The translations under genes and the position numbers were made by a program. Below the pieces are notes generated by a model. It worked only from the letters and a program-made list of their open reading frames with translations, was not told where the DNA came from and did no database searches. Positions 28,513 through 37,881 of a stretch of DNA of 64,000 nucleotides are shown piece by piece (positions within the stretch are counted from its first letter, which is position 1; every line of letters begins with the position of its first letter). The stretch is from Maribacter aquimaris (GTDB lineage Bacteria > Bacteroidota > Bacteroidia > Flavobacteriales > Flavobacteriaceae): contig NZ_JABTCF010000002.1 in NCBI RefSeq assembly GCF_014596745.1, positions 124,001 to 188,000 on the forward strand, written 5' to 3'.

Positions 28513-29241
28513 ATGCAAGTAAAGAAGAACCCTAGTGCCGATTTAAATAAAAATAGTGGCCTCTACTTTGTCATAGGCTTAACCTTAGTCCTATTCCTCA
28601 CTTGGAGGGCTCTGGAATTTAAATCATACCCGAAACAAGACAAGATAGTTGAGATGTTAAATGTGGTAGAGGATTTGAAGGAAGATGTTCCTATTACAGA
28701 ACAGATCAAAACCCCACCACCACCACCACCCCCATCAGCACCAGAGATTATTGAAATCGTGGAAGATGCAGCGGAAATCGAAGAGACAGTCATCGAAAGT
28801 ACCGAATCGAGCCAGGATCAAGTAATTGAGGAAATTGTTGAGGTTGATGATGTTGAAGTAGGTGAGGAAGAGGAAGAGATTTCAGTTCCTTTCGCCATTA
28901 TTGAGAATGTACCTGTATTTCCCGGTTGTGAAAGCGCCAAAGGAAATGCTGAACGTAAAGCGTGTTTCCAACAAAAAATCCAGGAACATATTAGAAAGGA
29001 ATTCAGATATCCACAAGTGGCTGCTGAAATGGGTATCCAAGGAAGGGTATTCGTACAATTCGCCATAAATTCCAAAGGATATATTGATGCTATCAGAACC
29101 CGTGGTCCAGATCCAGGATTGGAAAAAGAAGCTAGTAGGATCGTATCATCCTTGCCAAAAATGACCCCAGGAATGCAAAGGGGTAGGGCGGTGACCGTAC
29201 CTTACAGTATTCCGGTTAACTTTAAGTTGGCTGACCAATAG
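28513..29241 (+). CDS. Energy transducer TonB
   Basis: 242 residues: a short cytoplasmic N-terminus, one transmembrane helix (LYFVIGLTLVLFLTWRAL, residues ~17-34), a proline run (TPPPPPPPSAPEI) and an acidic Glu/Val-rich periplasmic spanner, then the TonB C-terminal domain (residues ~155-240) with YPQVAAEMGIQGRVFVQFAI and TVPYSIPVNFKL. It couples the proton motive force, through ExbB/ExbD located elsewhere, to TonB-dependent receptors such as the SusC-like protein in this window. It stands as a single gene with its own promoter element. Confidence 0.93.
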   Translation: MQVKKNPSADLNKNSGLYFVIGLTLVLFLTWRALEFKSYPKQDKIVEMLNVVEDLKEDVPITEQIKTPPPPPPPSAPEIIEIVEDAAEIEETVIESTESSQDQVIEEIVEVDDVEVGEEEEEISVPFAIIENVPVFPGCESAKGNAERKACFQQKIQEHIRKEFRYPQVAAEMGIQGRVFVQFAINSKGYIDAIRTRGPDPGLEKEASRIVSSLPKMTPGMQRGRAVTVPYSIPVNFKLADQ

Positions 29242-29287
29242 AGTGTAAATAAGTTCCCCCAATAACACTACGGAACTGTTGGAAGGG

Positions 29288-30193
29288 TTATTCTTCTAAA
29301 GCTATTTGATAATCGATTAGTTTTTGAGGCCCTTCCAGCAGTATACGTACAACTTGCAAAGTGCCATCATCCTTGGTGGCAATTTGCCATTTGATAAGGG
29401 ATATAGTCCCGTTTTCTATTTCGATACCCGTAATGCTACGAGGATGGACACAACTACCATCATTGAAAAAAGGAATATCACCGGGTTCTGGGAATCGAGG
29501 CCTGTGGGTATGTCCTACGATAGTGATCATTAATTGGTTCTTCAATATCCATTTCTTAATACGTCTTTCTACCTTGATCAATTCCTTGTAGTTTCTTGCT
29601 GGGCTCGTTGGGTCGGCAATGCCCCATACTTGTAGGGGCCTCCATAATACCCGTACCAAAAAACGACCCCATCTCCAAAACGTGTAATTCCACCAATCGG
29701 CTTGGTGTCCGTGGGTTAAAAAGAGTTCCTGTTGGGTGTCTTTGTGTTTTAAGATGACCCCTTCATGATATTTAATGCCTTCGAACAGTTCCTTGTCCTT
29801 GTTGTCAATAGGTTCAAAATAACTCGAAAGATTCTTTTTTACATAGGCTTCATCCTTATAGACCATATCGTGATTTCCCCATAGCATGTGTAAACGCTCT
29901 TCGAGATGGAATTTACGTAGCAGTTGAAAAACGTTCTTATGGGCTTCAAAAATCGGTTCAAAGGAAAGGTTTTCCCAAAGTTCATCCCCATCACCAATCT
30001 CACAGTATTGAAATCCGTTATTGTAATAATGCCTTAAGGCATGAAAATAAATGTTTCTATTGTTGGCAAATTCATCGGCAAAACTATTGTCACCCCTGTG
30101 GCAATCACTAAAAAGAATGAATTTTGAAGTGTCGTCAAACGGGACCACTTTAGCATTCGTATAAGCTCTTGATAATCTAAAATTCGATGACAT
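29288..30193 (-). CDS. Calcineurin-like metallophosphoesterase
   Basis: 301 residues from the ATG at 30193. All phosphoesterase blocks are visible: FILFSDCHRGDNS (DxH), EIGDGDELWE (GD), LWGNHDMV (GNHD), LTHGHQADWWN (GH) and IVGHTHRPRF (GHTH). It has no signal peptide and is therefore cytoplasmic or peripheral. The order resembles LpxH-like UDP-2,3-diacylglucosamine hydrolases, but the family is broad and the substrate is not assigned. It converges with tonB and is divergent from the GAF protein. Confidence 0.88.
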   Translation of the reverse strand: MSSNFRLSRAYTNAKVVPFDDTSKFILFSDCHRGDNSFADEFANNRNIYFHALRHYYNNGFQYCEIGDGDELWENLSFEPIFEAHKNVFQLLRKFHLEERLHMLWGNHDMVYKDEAYVKKNLSSYFEPIDNKDKELFEGIKYHEGVILKHKDTQQELFLTHGHQADWWNYTFWRWGRFLVRVLWRPLQVWGIADPTSPARNYKELIKVERRIKKWILKNQLMITIVGHTHRPRFPEPGDIPFFNDGSCVHPRSITGIEIENGTISLIKWQIATKDDGTLQVVRILLEGPQKLIDYQIALEE

Positions 30194-30270
30194 GCCTGAA
30201 ATTTCTATAAATATCCTAAAAAACAGGGAATGACCTAGGGTTGGCAAGATAAAAATCGTTTAGTATTTTG

Positions 30271-30278
30271 TAATTTTG
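30271..30278 (+). promoter_or_regulatory. Candidate -7 element of the GAF-protein gene
   Basis: TAATTTTG matches TAnnTTTG exactly, 27 bases before the ATG at 30306. No convincing -33 motif is visible. Confidence 0.35.
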
Positions 30279-30305
30279 TAGGTCCATTAGAGACAAAGCT
30301 TGTGT

Positions 30306-32678
30306 ATGGGACAATTTTACGATGATGAATTTCCTTTAGACCGTTTGATCAGTTTCAACAAATTGTTGGAAGTGTATGATCGAATGGCGGAAAGCAAGGA
30401 TGAGTATTTAGCTTCCAAAGCTAAATACGTTTTAAAGGCACAGGCGCCATATCCTGAACTTCGGGAAGGTTTTAAGGACCCTTCCTTGCTTAAGAAATAC
30501 GAAAAGGTCATAGAGATTATTTTGCAGGATTCCTTCTCTGAGGTATTGACCCAAAACGAGATCAAGGTAGCTTCCCTACCTTATTACGATTTGATCTTTA
30601 GCGGCTCCCAACGATTTAAGAAAATATTGGAAGCGGCTGGGGACGATTTTGAACTGAAGGCGCGAGGGGTTCCTGAACATCTCACCTATATCATGGGTTG
30701 TACCATAATCTTAAGTTTTTATTACGGTTTCAACCTCGATTTTAAACGCCCGCTTTTTTATGATATTCCTGATGAAAATGGGGTAATGAAACATTATCGC
30801 ATTCTTTATAATGCCGATTTTATGGAATTGATTCCTACCGAGAAGGCTAATAAACTTACGCAGGAAGATGTTGATGAATTATTGGATAATTTCGACAATG
30901 TGGAGGTATGGAAGGAAAAGATTCCACCAGGTAGTTTTATCGCTAGGGGATTTGTGATTTCAAATATGTTCGATGCCACTACGGAATATTCCATATCCGA
31001 GATTAAATCCAGTCTTATTTCCAGGGATAAAAGGGTTAGTGATAATTTCATCAATAACCTACAGGATGTTTTTAGGTCGTTCTTTAATATGAAGGATTTA
31101 AAGGTGGGGTTTGTGGGTTATAATCCTGACGAGGATATATTTGAAAAACTCCACAGTAAGGAAATGACCAGTTATTTGCTGCATGATAAAATGATGGAAA
31201 CCTGTTCCGCTACCTTATGCCAAAGGTCATACAGTAAGCTTTTGGACCAACACGATTATTTTACGGTTGCCAATGTGGATAAGTATTATGAAATGTGTGA
31301 GGGGGAATTACCCGCAAAAAGTCTAAAGGAGCAAGGTATCAAAAGTGCCATTTTTGCACCCATTTCGAATGGGGATAAGCTTTTGGGTATTTTAGAGTTG
31401 GTTTCAACCAAGGTCAATGGACTAAACAGTGTTAATGCCCAAAAATTAGGGGACATAATGCCTTATATCGTTACCGCGGTAATGCGCTCAGCCGCAGAGG
31501 AGGAGAATTTGATCGATGCCGTCATCCAAAAGGAATGTACCACGGTACACCCATCGGTATATTGGAAGTTCAAAGAACAGGCAAAACGGTTTATTTGGGA
31601 TGAATTTGATGGAAAACAGCCTTCTTTTAATGATATCGTATTTAAGGATGTACACCCTTTATATGGCCAAATAGATATTAAGGATTCTTCAAAGGCTAGG
31701 AATTTGTCCATTCAGAAAGATTTGATCATACAACTTTCGAAAATCAATAAGATAATGACGGTAGCTTGGGAAAAGGAAAAGTTGCCCATTTATGAAGAGC
31801 TGATTTTCAGGATCAACAATCTATTGGAAGAAATCGAGGAAGTTCTGAATACCAATAGTGAGCAAGCCATATTTGATTTTATAAAAGTAGAAGTTATCCC
31901 GATTTTCGATTATCTGAAAAGTTCGGATGGACAATTGGAAAGGATGATCTTGGCCTATGAAGAGGTGATTGATCCCAAAACCGAGACCTATTACAATCAT
32001 CGTAAGAAATATGATGATAGTGTAATGATGATCAATAAGAAACTTGCTTCGGTCATCGATAAGAAACAAGAAGATGCCCAAGCGATGTTTCCCCATTACT
32101 TTGAACGGTATAAAACCGATGGGGTTGAGCACAACATGTATGTGGGGCAATCCATCGCCGGTCAGTTACCGTTCAACACCCTGTATTTGAGTAACCTGCG
32201 ATTATGGCAATTACAGGTAATGTGCGATATGGAAAACACCCACTATAAGCTAAAATCAAAATTAGCGGTTCCTTTGGATGTGGCGTCACTTTTATTGGTA
32301 TATAGTACCTCACTTTCGATACGTTTCCGTTTGGATGAGAAACGATTTGATGTGGATGGGACGTACAATGCCCGTTACGAGGTCATTAAGAAACGTATTG
32401 ATAAATCTTATATCAAGGGTACCAACGAACGTTTAACGCAAAGTGGAAAGCTCTCCATTGTATATTCACAGAAGAAGGAGGAATTGGAATACCTGAGATA
32501 TATAGGCTTCCTAAAGGCAAAAGGATATTTCACCAATAATATAGAAATTGTTGAACTGGAAGGTTTACAGGGTGTGACCGGACTTAAGGCAATACGCGCC
32601 GAAATTCTTTATAAGCAAGATAGTGGGGACGGAAAAACGTATACCTACGATGATTTAATGGATGAGCTTAAGGCATGA
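30306..32678 (+). CDS. Large GAF-domain protein of unknown function
   Basis: 790 residues from the ATG at 30306; a TTG two codons upstream is the only alternative. No signal peptide, so cytoplasmic. Residues ~275-410 form a GAF-like domain (AIFAPISNGDKLLGILELVS). The first 270 residues and last 370 residues are alpha/beta and mostly helical with no recognised domain. No kinase, cyclase, GGDEF or HTH motif is visible, so it is a ligand-binding protein without an obvious output domain. It converges with the HD/Pycsar-like gene (23-base gap) and is divergent from a metallophosphoesterase. Confidence 0.75.
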   Translation: MGQFYDDEFPLDRLISFNKLLEVYDRMAESKDEYLASKAKYVLKAQAPYPELREGFKDPSLLKKYEKVIEIILQDSFSEVLTQNEIKVASLPYYDLIFSGSQRFKKILEAAGDDFELKARGVPEHLTYIMGCTIILSFYYGFNLDFKRPLFYDIPDENGVMKHYRILYNADFMELIPTEKANKLTQEDVDELLDNFDNVEVWKEKIPPGSFIARGFVISNMFDATTEYSISEIKSSLISRDKRVSDNFINNLQDVFRSFFNMKDLKVGFVGYNPDEDIFEKLHSKEMTSYLLHDKMMETCSATLCQRSYSKLLDQHDYFTVANVDKYYEMCEGELPAKSLKEQGIKSAIFAPISNGDKLLGILELVSTKVNGLNSVNAQKLGDIMPYIVTAVMRSAAEEENLIDAVIQKECTTVHPSVYWKFKEQAKRFIWDEFDGKQPSFNDIVFKDVHPLYGQIDIKDSSKARNLSIQKDLIIQLSKINKIMTVAWEKEKLPIYEELIFRINNLLEEIEEVLNTNSEQAIFDFIKVEVIPIFDYLKSSDGQLERMILAYEEVIDPKTETYYNHRKKYDDSVMMINKKLASVIDKKQEDAQAMFPHYFERYKTDGVEHNMYVGQSIAGQLPFNTLYLSNLRLWQLQVMCDMENTHYKLKSKLAVPLDVASLLLVYSTSLSIRFRLDEKRFDVDGTYNARYEVIKKRIDKSYIKGTNERLTQSGKLSIVYSQKKEELEYLRYIGFLKAKGYFTNNIEIVELEGLQGVTGLKAIRAEILYKQDSGDGKTYTYDDLMDELKA

Positions 32679-32701
32679 GCATAGTCCATGTATTTCAGCT
32701 A

Positions 32702-33880
32702 TCATTTTCCAATTAACTGAAAAGAAACAGCAAAGGCTATGACGGAAATTACGGTGCCGATCATAAATATGGTGTACGTCCAACGTAAAATCTTATATTT
32801 TCGGTTTAAGACCAATCCCAAGTAATAAAGATCTTTCGTTAAGCTGGAATAGATGTAATCCTTGTCTTTTACCAATTCGGATATTGCCCATTCGTATTCC
32901 GATAATTTCATTTTGTGGAAATTGCCAAAGAACAAGAGGTTTACTTTTTTATTAGCAACATCTTCCTTGCTGAATTCGCCACTTGTCACATTGGGCCTTG
33001 TCGCCAATACGGCCAGAATCATGGAAACAACAGAGGAAAAAACAAAAATCACGGTAGGGATGATCAAATAATTGTTGGATGGATTATCGAGTTTGGGAAT
33101 CAGGTTCGATAATGCCATGGAAATAATAATGGCATTGACAGAGAGTAGAATATTTGCCTTGGTGTCGGCAATGTTACTTAGGGTTAAGTGGTTTTTTAAG
33201 GTAACACGGAATAATGTTTGTATGCCACGATCTGGACTTTCACTTTTAAATTTGGCCTTTAGGGCTTCTTTTTTTGCTATAGTCTTAATCGATTTATATT
33301 CCTTATTGAGTCGTTTGAGGTTTTTGTCCTTACCGGGCTGCCAATGCTCTTTGGCATAATCGGTATAGTATCCATGCTCGTTTCCCAAAAGCATTATGTT
33401 GGTTTTGATCCAATTTTTTTGGCTATACTTGGCAATCCCCAAGAGCGCCAACTCTTCCCGCAATAATTCACAGGTTTCCAAATAACTGTTCTGCGCAAAA
33501 TGGGAGGCATCTGCATCCCTTATTATTTCCTCTTTAAGGTTTGTTGGTATATGGTCTCTTTTTGTGGCTAGGATGAGGCTGCCGATTTCTTGGATCCCTT
33601 CCTTGTCATACCCCTGTTTTTCAAGGAATTCCCCAGCAATGGCAACACTTTTTTCCTCATGGTCTTCACCACCCTGTGTATAGCCGGTATCATGCAACCA
33701 TGCGGCCAGGATCAGGGGCTCGGCCTCTTTGTCCCCAAGGTTGAGGGAATCTAGGATTTCTTTAGTACTTTTAACGACTCGTCGGGTATGGGTTAGATTA
33801 TGGTACAAATAGTTGGGGTCTAACTTACTAGTCAATAAACCTGTAACAAAAGATTTAGTTTTCTCGATTATATCCGACAT
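32702..33880 (-). CDS. HD phosphohydrolase fused to Pycsar-effector-like membrane domain
   Basis: 392 residues from the ATG at 33880. Residues 1-~180 are an HD domain: His31 in LTHTRRVV, the His63-Asp64 pair in AWLHDTGY, and Asp122/Asp124 in RDADASHF. After a basic linker, residues ~222-392 match the Pycsar-effector (PycTM-like) domain, with FRVTLKNHLTLSNIADTKAN (Arg225, His231, Asp239, Lys241) followed by transmembrane helices near 243-261, 270-293 and 366-390. Pycsar effectors respond to cyclic cCMP/cUMP from a dedicated cyclase; none is encoded in this window. The fusion suggests a nucleotide-handling membrane protein; a defence or housekeeping role is open. Confidence 0.8.
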   Translation of the reverse strand: MSDIIEKTKSFVTGLLTSKLDPNYLYHNLTHTRRVVKSTKEILDSLNLGDKEAEPLILAAWLHDTGYTQGGEDHEEKSVAIAGEFLEKQGYDKEGIQEIGSLILATKRDHIPTNLKEEIIRDADASHFAQNSYLETCELLREELALLGIAKYSQKNWIKTNIMLLGNEHGYYTDYAKEHWQPGKDKNLKRLNKEYKSIKTIAKKEALKAKFKSESPDRGIQTLFRVTLKNHLTLSNIADTKANILLSVNAIIISMALSNLIPKLDNPSNNYLIIPTVIFVFSSVVSMILAVLATRPNVTSGEFSKEDVANKKVNLLFFGNFHKMKLSEYEWAISELVKDKDYIYSSLTKDLYYLGLVLNRKYKILRWTYTIFMIGTVISVIAFAVSFQLIGK

Positions 33881-33935
33881 ATATAGCATTTAATAGTAAG
33901 CCAAATTACAAAAATTAGATTTCACTTGATTTAAT

Positions 33936-36900
33936 ATGCATAAATATTACTTTCTGATCACTTTGTTTTTGATAGCGAGCAGTTGTGCTACTTATAAACC
34001 TAAATATGCCGATGAACCGGTGAAGGAAGATATACCTGTGGCAAAGGAGGTTTCCCATACCTTTTATTTAATTGGCGATGCAGGTCAGTCCCCTATGGGG
34101 GATATGAATCCGGCCCTTAAACTTTTTAAGGTAAGATTGGGGCAAGCGGGTACCAATAGCACTGCAATTTTTCTGGGAGACAACATTTACCCAGCTGGAA
34201 TGCCTCATAAGAAAGATTCCACGACCGCCTACCTTGTGGCCAAAAACAATATTATGGCCCAATTGAATACCTTGGATGGTTTTAAAGGGAATCCTATTTT
34301 TATTCCTGGAAACCACGATTGGTACAACGAAGGGGTCAAAGGTTTGGAACGGGAACAAAAGTTCATTGAAAAAACATTGGATAACAAGGAGGTCTTTTTT
34401 CCCAAGGATGGCTGTGCCATTCAAAAAATCGATATAAATGATAATGTCGTTGTCATCGCCATTGACACGGAATGGTACCTTGCCGATTGGGATAAGAACC
34501 CTACGATGAACGATAACTGTGAAATTAAGGATAGGGAAAAGTTCTTTGAGGAGTTAGAGGGGCTGATCAAAAAAAATGCGGATAAAACCACCCTTATCGC
34601 CCTACACCATCCTATGTTCAGTTATGGTCCCCATGGCGGACAGTTTTCCCTTAAAAAACAATTATATCCTTTAGGGAATAAATTACCATTACCGATCATC
34701 GGAAGCTTGATCAGTCTGTTGCGTAAGACCACAGGTGCCCCTGAAGATCTTAACAATAAAAATTATAGGGAACTTAGAAAACGTATTGTCACCCTTGCGC
34801 AATACTCCGAGAAGGTAATCTTGGCTTCTGGGCATGAGCACACCTTACAATACATCGTAGAGGACAATACCCCCCAGATAGTGAGTGGGGCAGGAGCCAA
34901 GGAAGGTGCTACCCGTTTGATCAATGGGAGCAAGTTCTCTACAGGGAAAATGGGTTATGCTATTTTAGAGGTCTATAGCGATGGGTCTTCAAGAATTAAA
35001 TATTATGGGGTAGGTCCCAATGGGGAAGAAGAGTTTCTATATAGCACAGAGGTATTGCCTTCGGATAAGAATACGGGAAGCCATGATTACCCCAAAACAT
35101 TTCCTGCGGAAGTACAAGCTTCGGTCTATACCGAGGAGGAAGTGGATAAAAGTAAGTTGTTCAAGACCATATGGGGTGAACGATACCGCGATGTTTATGC
35201 GAAGAAAGTCACGGCCCCTACTGTGGATCTGGACACGTTGTTTGGGGGGTTGACAGTTAAGAGAAAAGGTGGAGGGCACCAGTCGCGGTCACTGAGATTG
35301 GTTGATCAAAAGGGCCGGGAATATGTTATGAGGGCCTTGAGAAAAAGTGCTGAAATATATCTACAGGCCATGGCTTTTAAAGAGCAATATGTGGTAGGTG
35401 AATTTGAAGGCACCTTTACCGAAAGTATTTTGGAGGACTTTTATACGGGTGCCCATCCTTATGCGCCCTTTACGGTGGGTGAATTGTCCGACGCGGTTGG
35501 TATTTACCATACCAATCCAAAACTGTATTACATTCCAAAGCAGGATGCGATAAAAGATTACACCGATGAATTTGGCGATGAGCTATATATGATCGAGGAA
35601 CGTACTGACGACGGCCATGGAGACCAAAAAAGCTTTGGTTATTCAAATAAAATGGATAGCACTGATGATATGTTGAAAAACCTCAGGAAGGATGAAAAAT
35701 ATCAAGTCGATGAGGAAGCCTATCTGAAGGCAAGATTGTTCGATATGATGATTGGAGATTGGGATAGGCATACCGACCAATGGCGATGGGCCCGTTTTAA
35801 GGATATAGAAAAGGGAAAGGTTATTTATAGGCCTGTGCCCAGAGATCGTGACCAAGTCTTTTCGATAATGGGTGATGGTCCATTGATGAACCTGCTGACC
35901 CGTATTGTTCCGGGACTTACACTTATGGAAGGTTTTAATGAGGAAATACGAAGTGTCAAGGGATTTAACGGGTCGCCTAAAGCCCATGCCTTGGATATGG
36001 TGCTTTTATCAGAGACCACAAGTGATCAATGGTTGAAACAGGCTCATTTTATTCAAGATAACATAACAAGTGAGGTCATCGATAGAGCGTTCAAAGCTTT
36101 TCCGGAAGCCGTACGTGATGGGAACCTTGCTAGAATGAAAAAAGTACTATTGGCTCGGAAGGAAAATCTGTCCAAAACAGCTACTGAATATTTTCGCTTA
36201 CTTAATAAGTATGCCATGGTGACCGGTACCGATAAGGATGATTTTTTTACAATTACCCAAGGAGCGAATGGCCAGGTCCAAGTCGTTGGGCAACGAATTA
36301 AGAAAGGGAAAAAATCGGATGTCTTTTTTAAAAAGGACTTTGATTCCAAAATTACCAAAGAGATATGGATTTACGGCCTGGATGATGATGATGAGTTTGA
36401 GGTTGAAGGAAAAACAGGGGCAATAAAAGTGCGATTGGTCGGTGGCCAGAATAACGATGTATATTTGGTAAATAACAGTAAAAGGGTCTATATCTACGAC
36501 CAGAAAGCAAAAAAGAACACATTTAAGGAAGTAGGGTCTGCCAAGTTGCGATTAACCAACGAGTATGAGACCAATACCTATCAACCCATTAAGTATAAAA
36601 AGAGTACGAATCAAATTATACCGACACTAGGTTCCAATCCTGATGACGGATTTAAAATCGGGTTTACCAATATTTATACCTTTAATGGTTTTCATCAACA
36701 TCCTTTTACCAGCCAGCATACTTTTAATGCAGCCTTTTATTTTGCTACCAATGGCTATGATTTTGGATATAAGGGAGAATTTGCGCACGTATTTGGCAAA
36801 GCGAATTTAATTTTAGGGGCAAAATTCACCAGTCCCAATTACAGTATCAATTTTTTTGGATGGGGTAATGAAACGGATAATTTTGATGATGATTTTGGAA

Positions 36901-37643
36901 AGGATTATAACCGGGTAAAATTAAGGACTTTGGCCCTTACCCCTTCTATTGTATGGCGGGGAGACTTAGGGTCGAAATTGCGTTTTGGTATAAATTATGA
37001 AAGTGTTGAGGTTGAGGAAACCAGGGATAGGTATGTAAATACGTTTTACGTGGCCAGCGGTGAGGAAAACAGTAAAAATTTCGTTGGGGCCGATATGGAA
37101 TATTCTTTTTCCAATACCGATAATGTTGCTTTCCCAACAATGGGAATGTCTACTTCACTTCTTGTTGGGTATAAGACCGGTTTTGAGCATGGTGCACAAG
37201 GATTTGGATATGTGGTTCCAAGTCTGTCATTCGATTACAAATTGGTTCCAAGTGGTAAATTGGTCCTTGGGACCAAATGGAAGGCCCATTTTAATATAGG
37301 CGATTCTTATGAGTTTTATCAAGCGGCCACTATTGGGGGATTGGATGGTCTAAGAGGGTATAGAAACCAAAGGTTTTCAGGAAAAAAATCATTCTATCAG
37401 AATACGGATCTAAGGTATAGTTTCAAACGAATGAAGACAGGGCTTTTGCCTGTGAATATGGGTATTTACGGAGGATTTGATTATGGCCGTGTATGGTTGC
37501 CGGATTACGATTCCAATACCTGGCATACTTCATATGGCGGAGGGTTTTTCTTGAATGCTGCCGATATATTGTCCATGACCTTTGCTTTATTTGATAGTGA
37601 TGATGGTGCCCGGTTTACCTTTGGGTTGGGTTTTGGGTTTTAA
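33936..37643 (+). CDS. Metallophosphoesterase / kinase-like / Omp85-like barrel fusion lipoprotein
   Basis: 1235 residues, lipoprotein Cys17 (FLIASSC). Residues ~40-370 are a calcineurin-like phosphatase: LIGDAGQ (Asp48), FLGDNIYP (Asp82), IPGNHDWY, ALHHPMFSYG, ASGHEHTL. Residues ~440-660 look like an atypical kinase fold: EYVMRALRK as a beta3-like strand, MMIGDWDRHTDQWRW (Asp608, Asp610, His612) as a catalytic-loop-like element and PVPRDRDQVF (Asp637, Asp639) as a metal-loop-like element. Residues ~880-1235 form a beta-barrel of Omp85/BamA C-terminal type, with GGLDGLRGYRNQRFSG near the end and a terminal ARFTFGLGFGF. The phosphatase and barrel assignments are solid; the kinase reading is my inference. 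Divergent from the HD gene with only 55 bases between. Confidence 0.85.
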   Translation: MHKYYFLITLFLIASSCATYKPKYADEPVKEDIPVAKEVSHTFYLIGDAGQSPMGDMNPALKLFKVRLGQAGTNSTAIFLGDNIYPAGMPHKKDSTTAYLVAKNNIMAQLNTLDGFKGNPIFIPGNHDWYNEGVKGLEREQKFIEKTLDNKEVFFPKDGCAIQKIDINDNVVVIAIDTEWYLADWDKNPTMNDNCEIKDREKFFEELEGLIKKNADKTTLIALHHPMFSYGPHGGQFSLKKQLYPLGNKLPLPIIGSLISLLRKTTGAPEDLNNKNYRELRKRIVTLAQYSEKVILASGHEHTLQYIVEDNTPQIVSGAGAKEGATRLINGSKFSTGKMGYAILEVYSDGSSRIKYYGVGPNGEEEFLYSTEVLPSDKNTGSHDYPKTFPAEVQASVYTEEEVDKSKLFKTIWGERYRDVYAKKVTAPTVDLDTLFGGLTVKRKGGGHQSRSLRLVDQKGREYVMRALRKSAEIYLQAMAFKEQYVVGEFEGTFTESILEDFYTGAHPYAPFTVGELSDAVGIYHTNPKLYYIPKQDAIKDYTDEFGDELYMIEERTDDGHGDQKSFGYSNKMDSTDDMLKNLRKDEKYQVDEEAYLKARLFDMMIGDWDRHTDQWRWARFKDIEKGKVIYRPVPRDRDQVFSIMGDGPLMNLLTRIVPGLTLMEGFNEEIRSVKGFNGSPKAHALDMVLLSETTSDQWLKQAHFIQDNITSEVIDRAFKAFPEAVRDGNLARMKKVLLARKENLSKTATEYFRLLNKYAMVTGTDKDDFFTITQGANGQVQVVGQRIKKGKKSDVFFKKDFDSKITKEIWIYGLDDDDEFEVEGKTGAIKVRLVGGQNNDVYLVNNSKRVYIYDQKAKKNTFKEVGSAKLRLTNEYETNTYQPIKYKKSTNQIIPTLGSNPDDGFKIGFTNIYTFNGFHQHPFTSQHTFNAAFYFATNGYDFGYKGEFAHVFGKANLILGAKFTSPNYSINFFGWGNETDNFDDDFGKDYNRVKLRTLALTPSIVWRGDLGSKLRFGINYESVEVEETRDRYVNTFYVASGEENSKNFVGADMEYSFSNTDNVAFPTMGMSTSLLVGYKTGFEHGAQGFGYVVPSLSFDYKLVPSGKLVLGTKWKAHFNIGDSYEFYQAATIGGLDGLRGYRNQRFSGKKSFYQNTDLRYSFKRMKTGLLPVNMGIYGGFDYGRVWLPDYDSNTWHTSYGGGFFLNAADILSMTFALFDSDDGARFTFGLGFGF

Positions 37644-37766
37644 GTCTTAGGGGTTAAGAATCGATGTGCTAATATATTTTTATAGCGGTCAGTAGATAAA
37701 TACTTCCCAAAACAAAATCATAGGATATTGGCAATTAATGATTAGAAAACGCCTATCTGTCCGTTC

Positions 37767-37817
37767 GAGCGCAGTCGAGAACTTTTTGGTCACAACAAAT
37801 AGGTTTCGACTGCGCTC
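37767..37817. repeat. Intergenic inverted repeat, REP-like
   Basis: Perfect 12-bp inverted repeat GAGCGCAGTCGA (37767-37778) and TCGACTGCGCTC (37806-37817) with a 27-base loop, followed by AACCTGACA. From memory, very similar GAGCGCAGTCGA-type elements are scattered between genes in many Flavobacteriaceae genomes. It lies between convergent genes, so a role in transcript ends is possible. Confidence 0.6.
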
Positions 37818-37881
37818 AACCTGACATTCAGCACAAAATTTGCAAAATTCAATAAGTAACTAACTACTGACCTCCATAATT

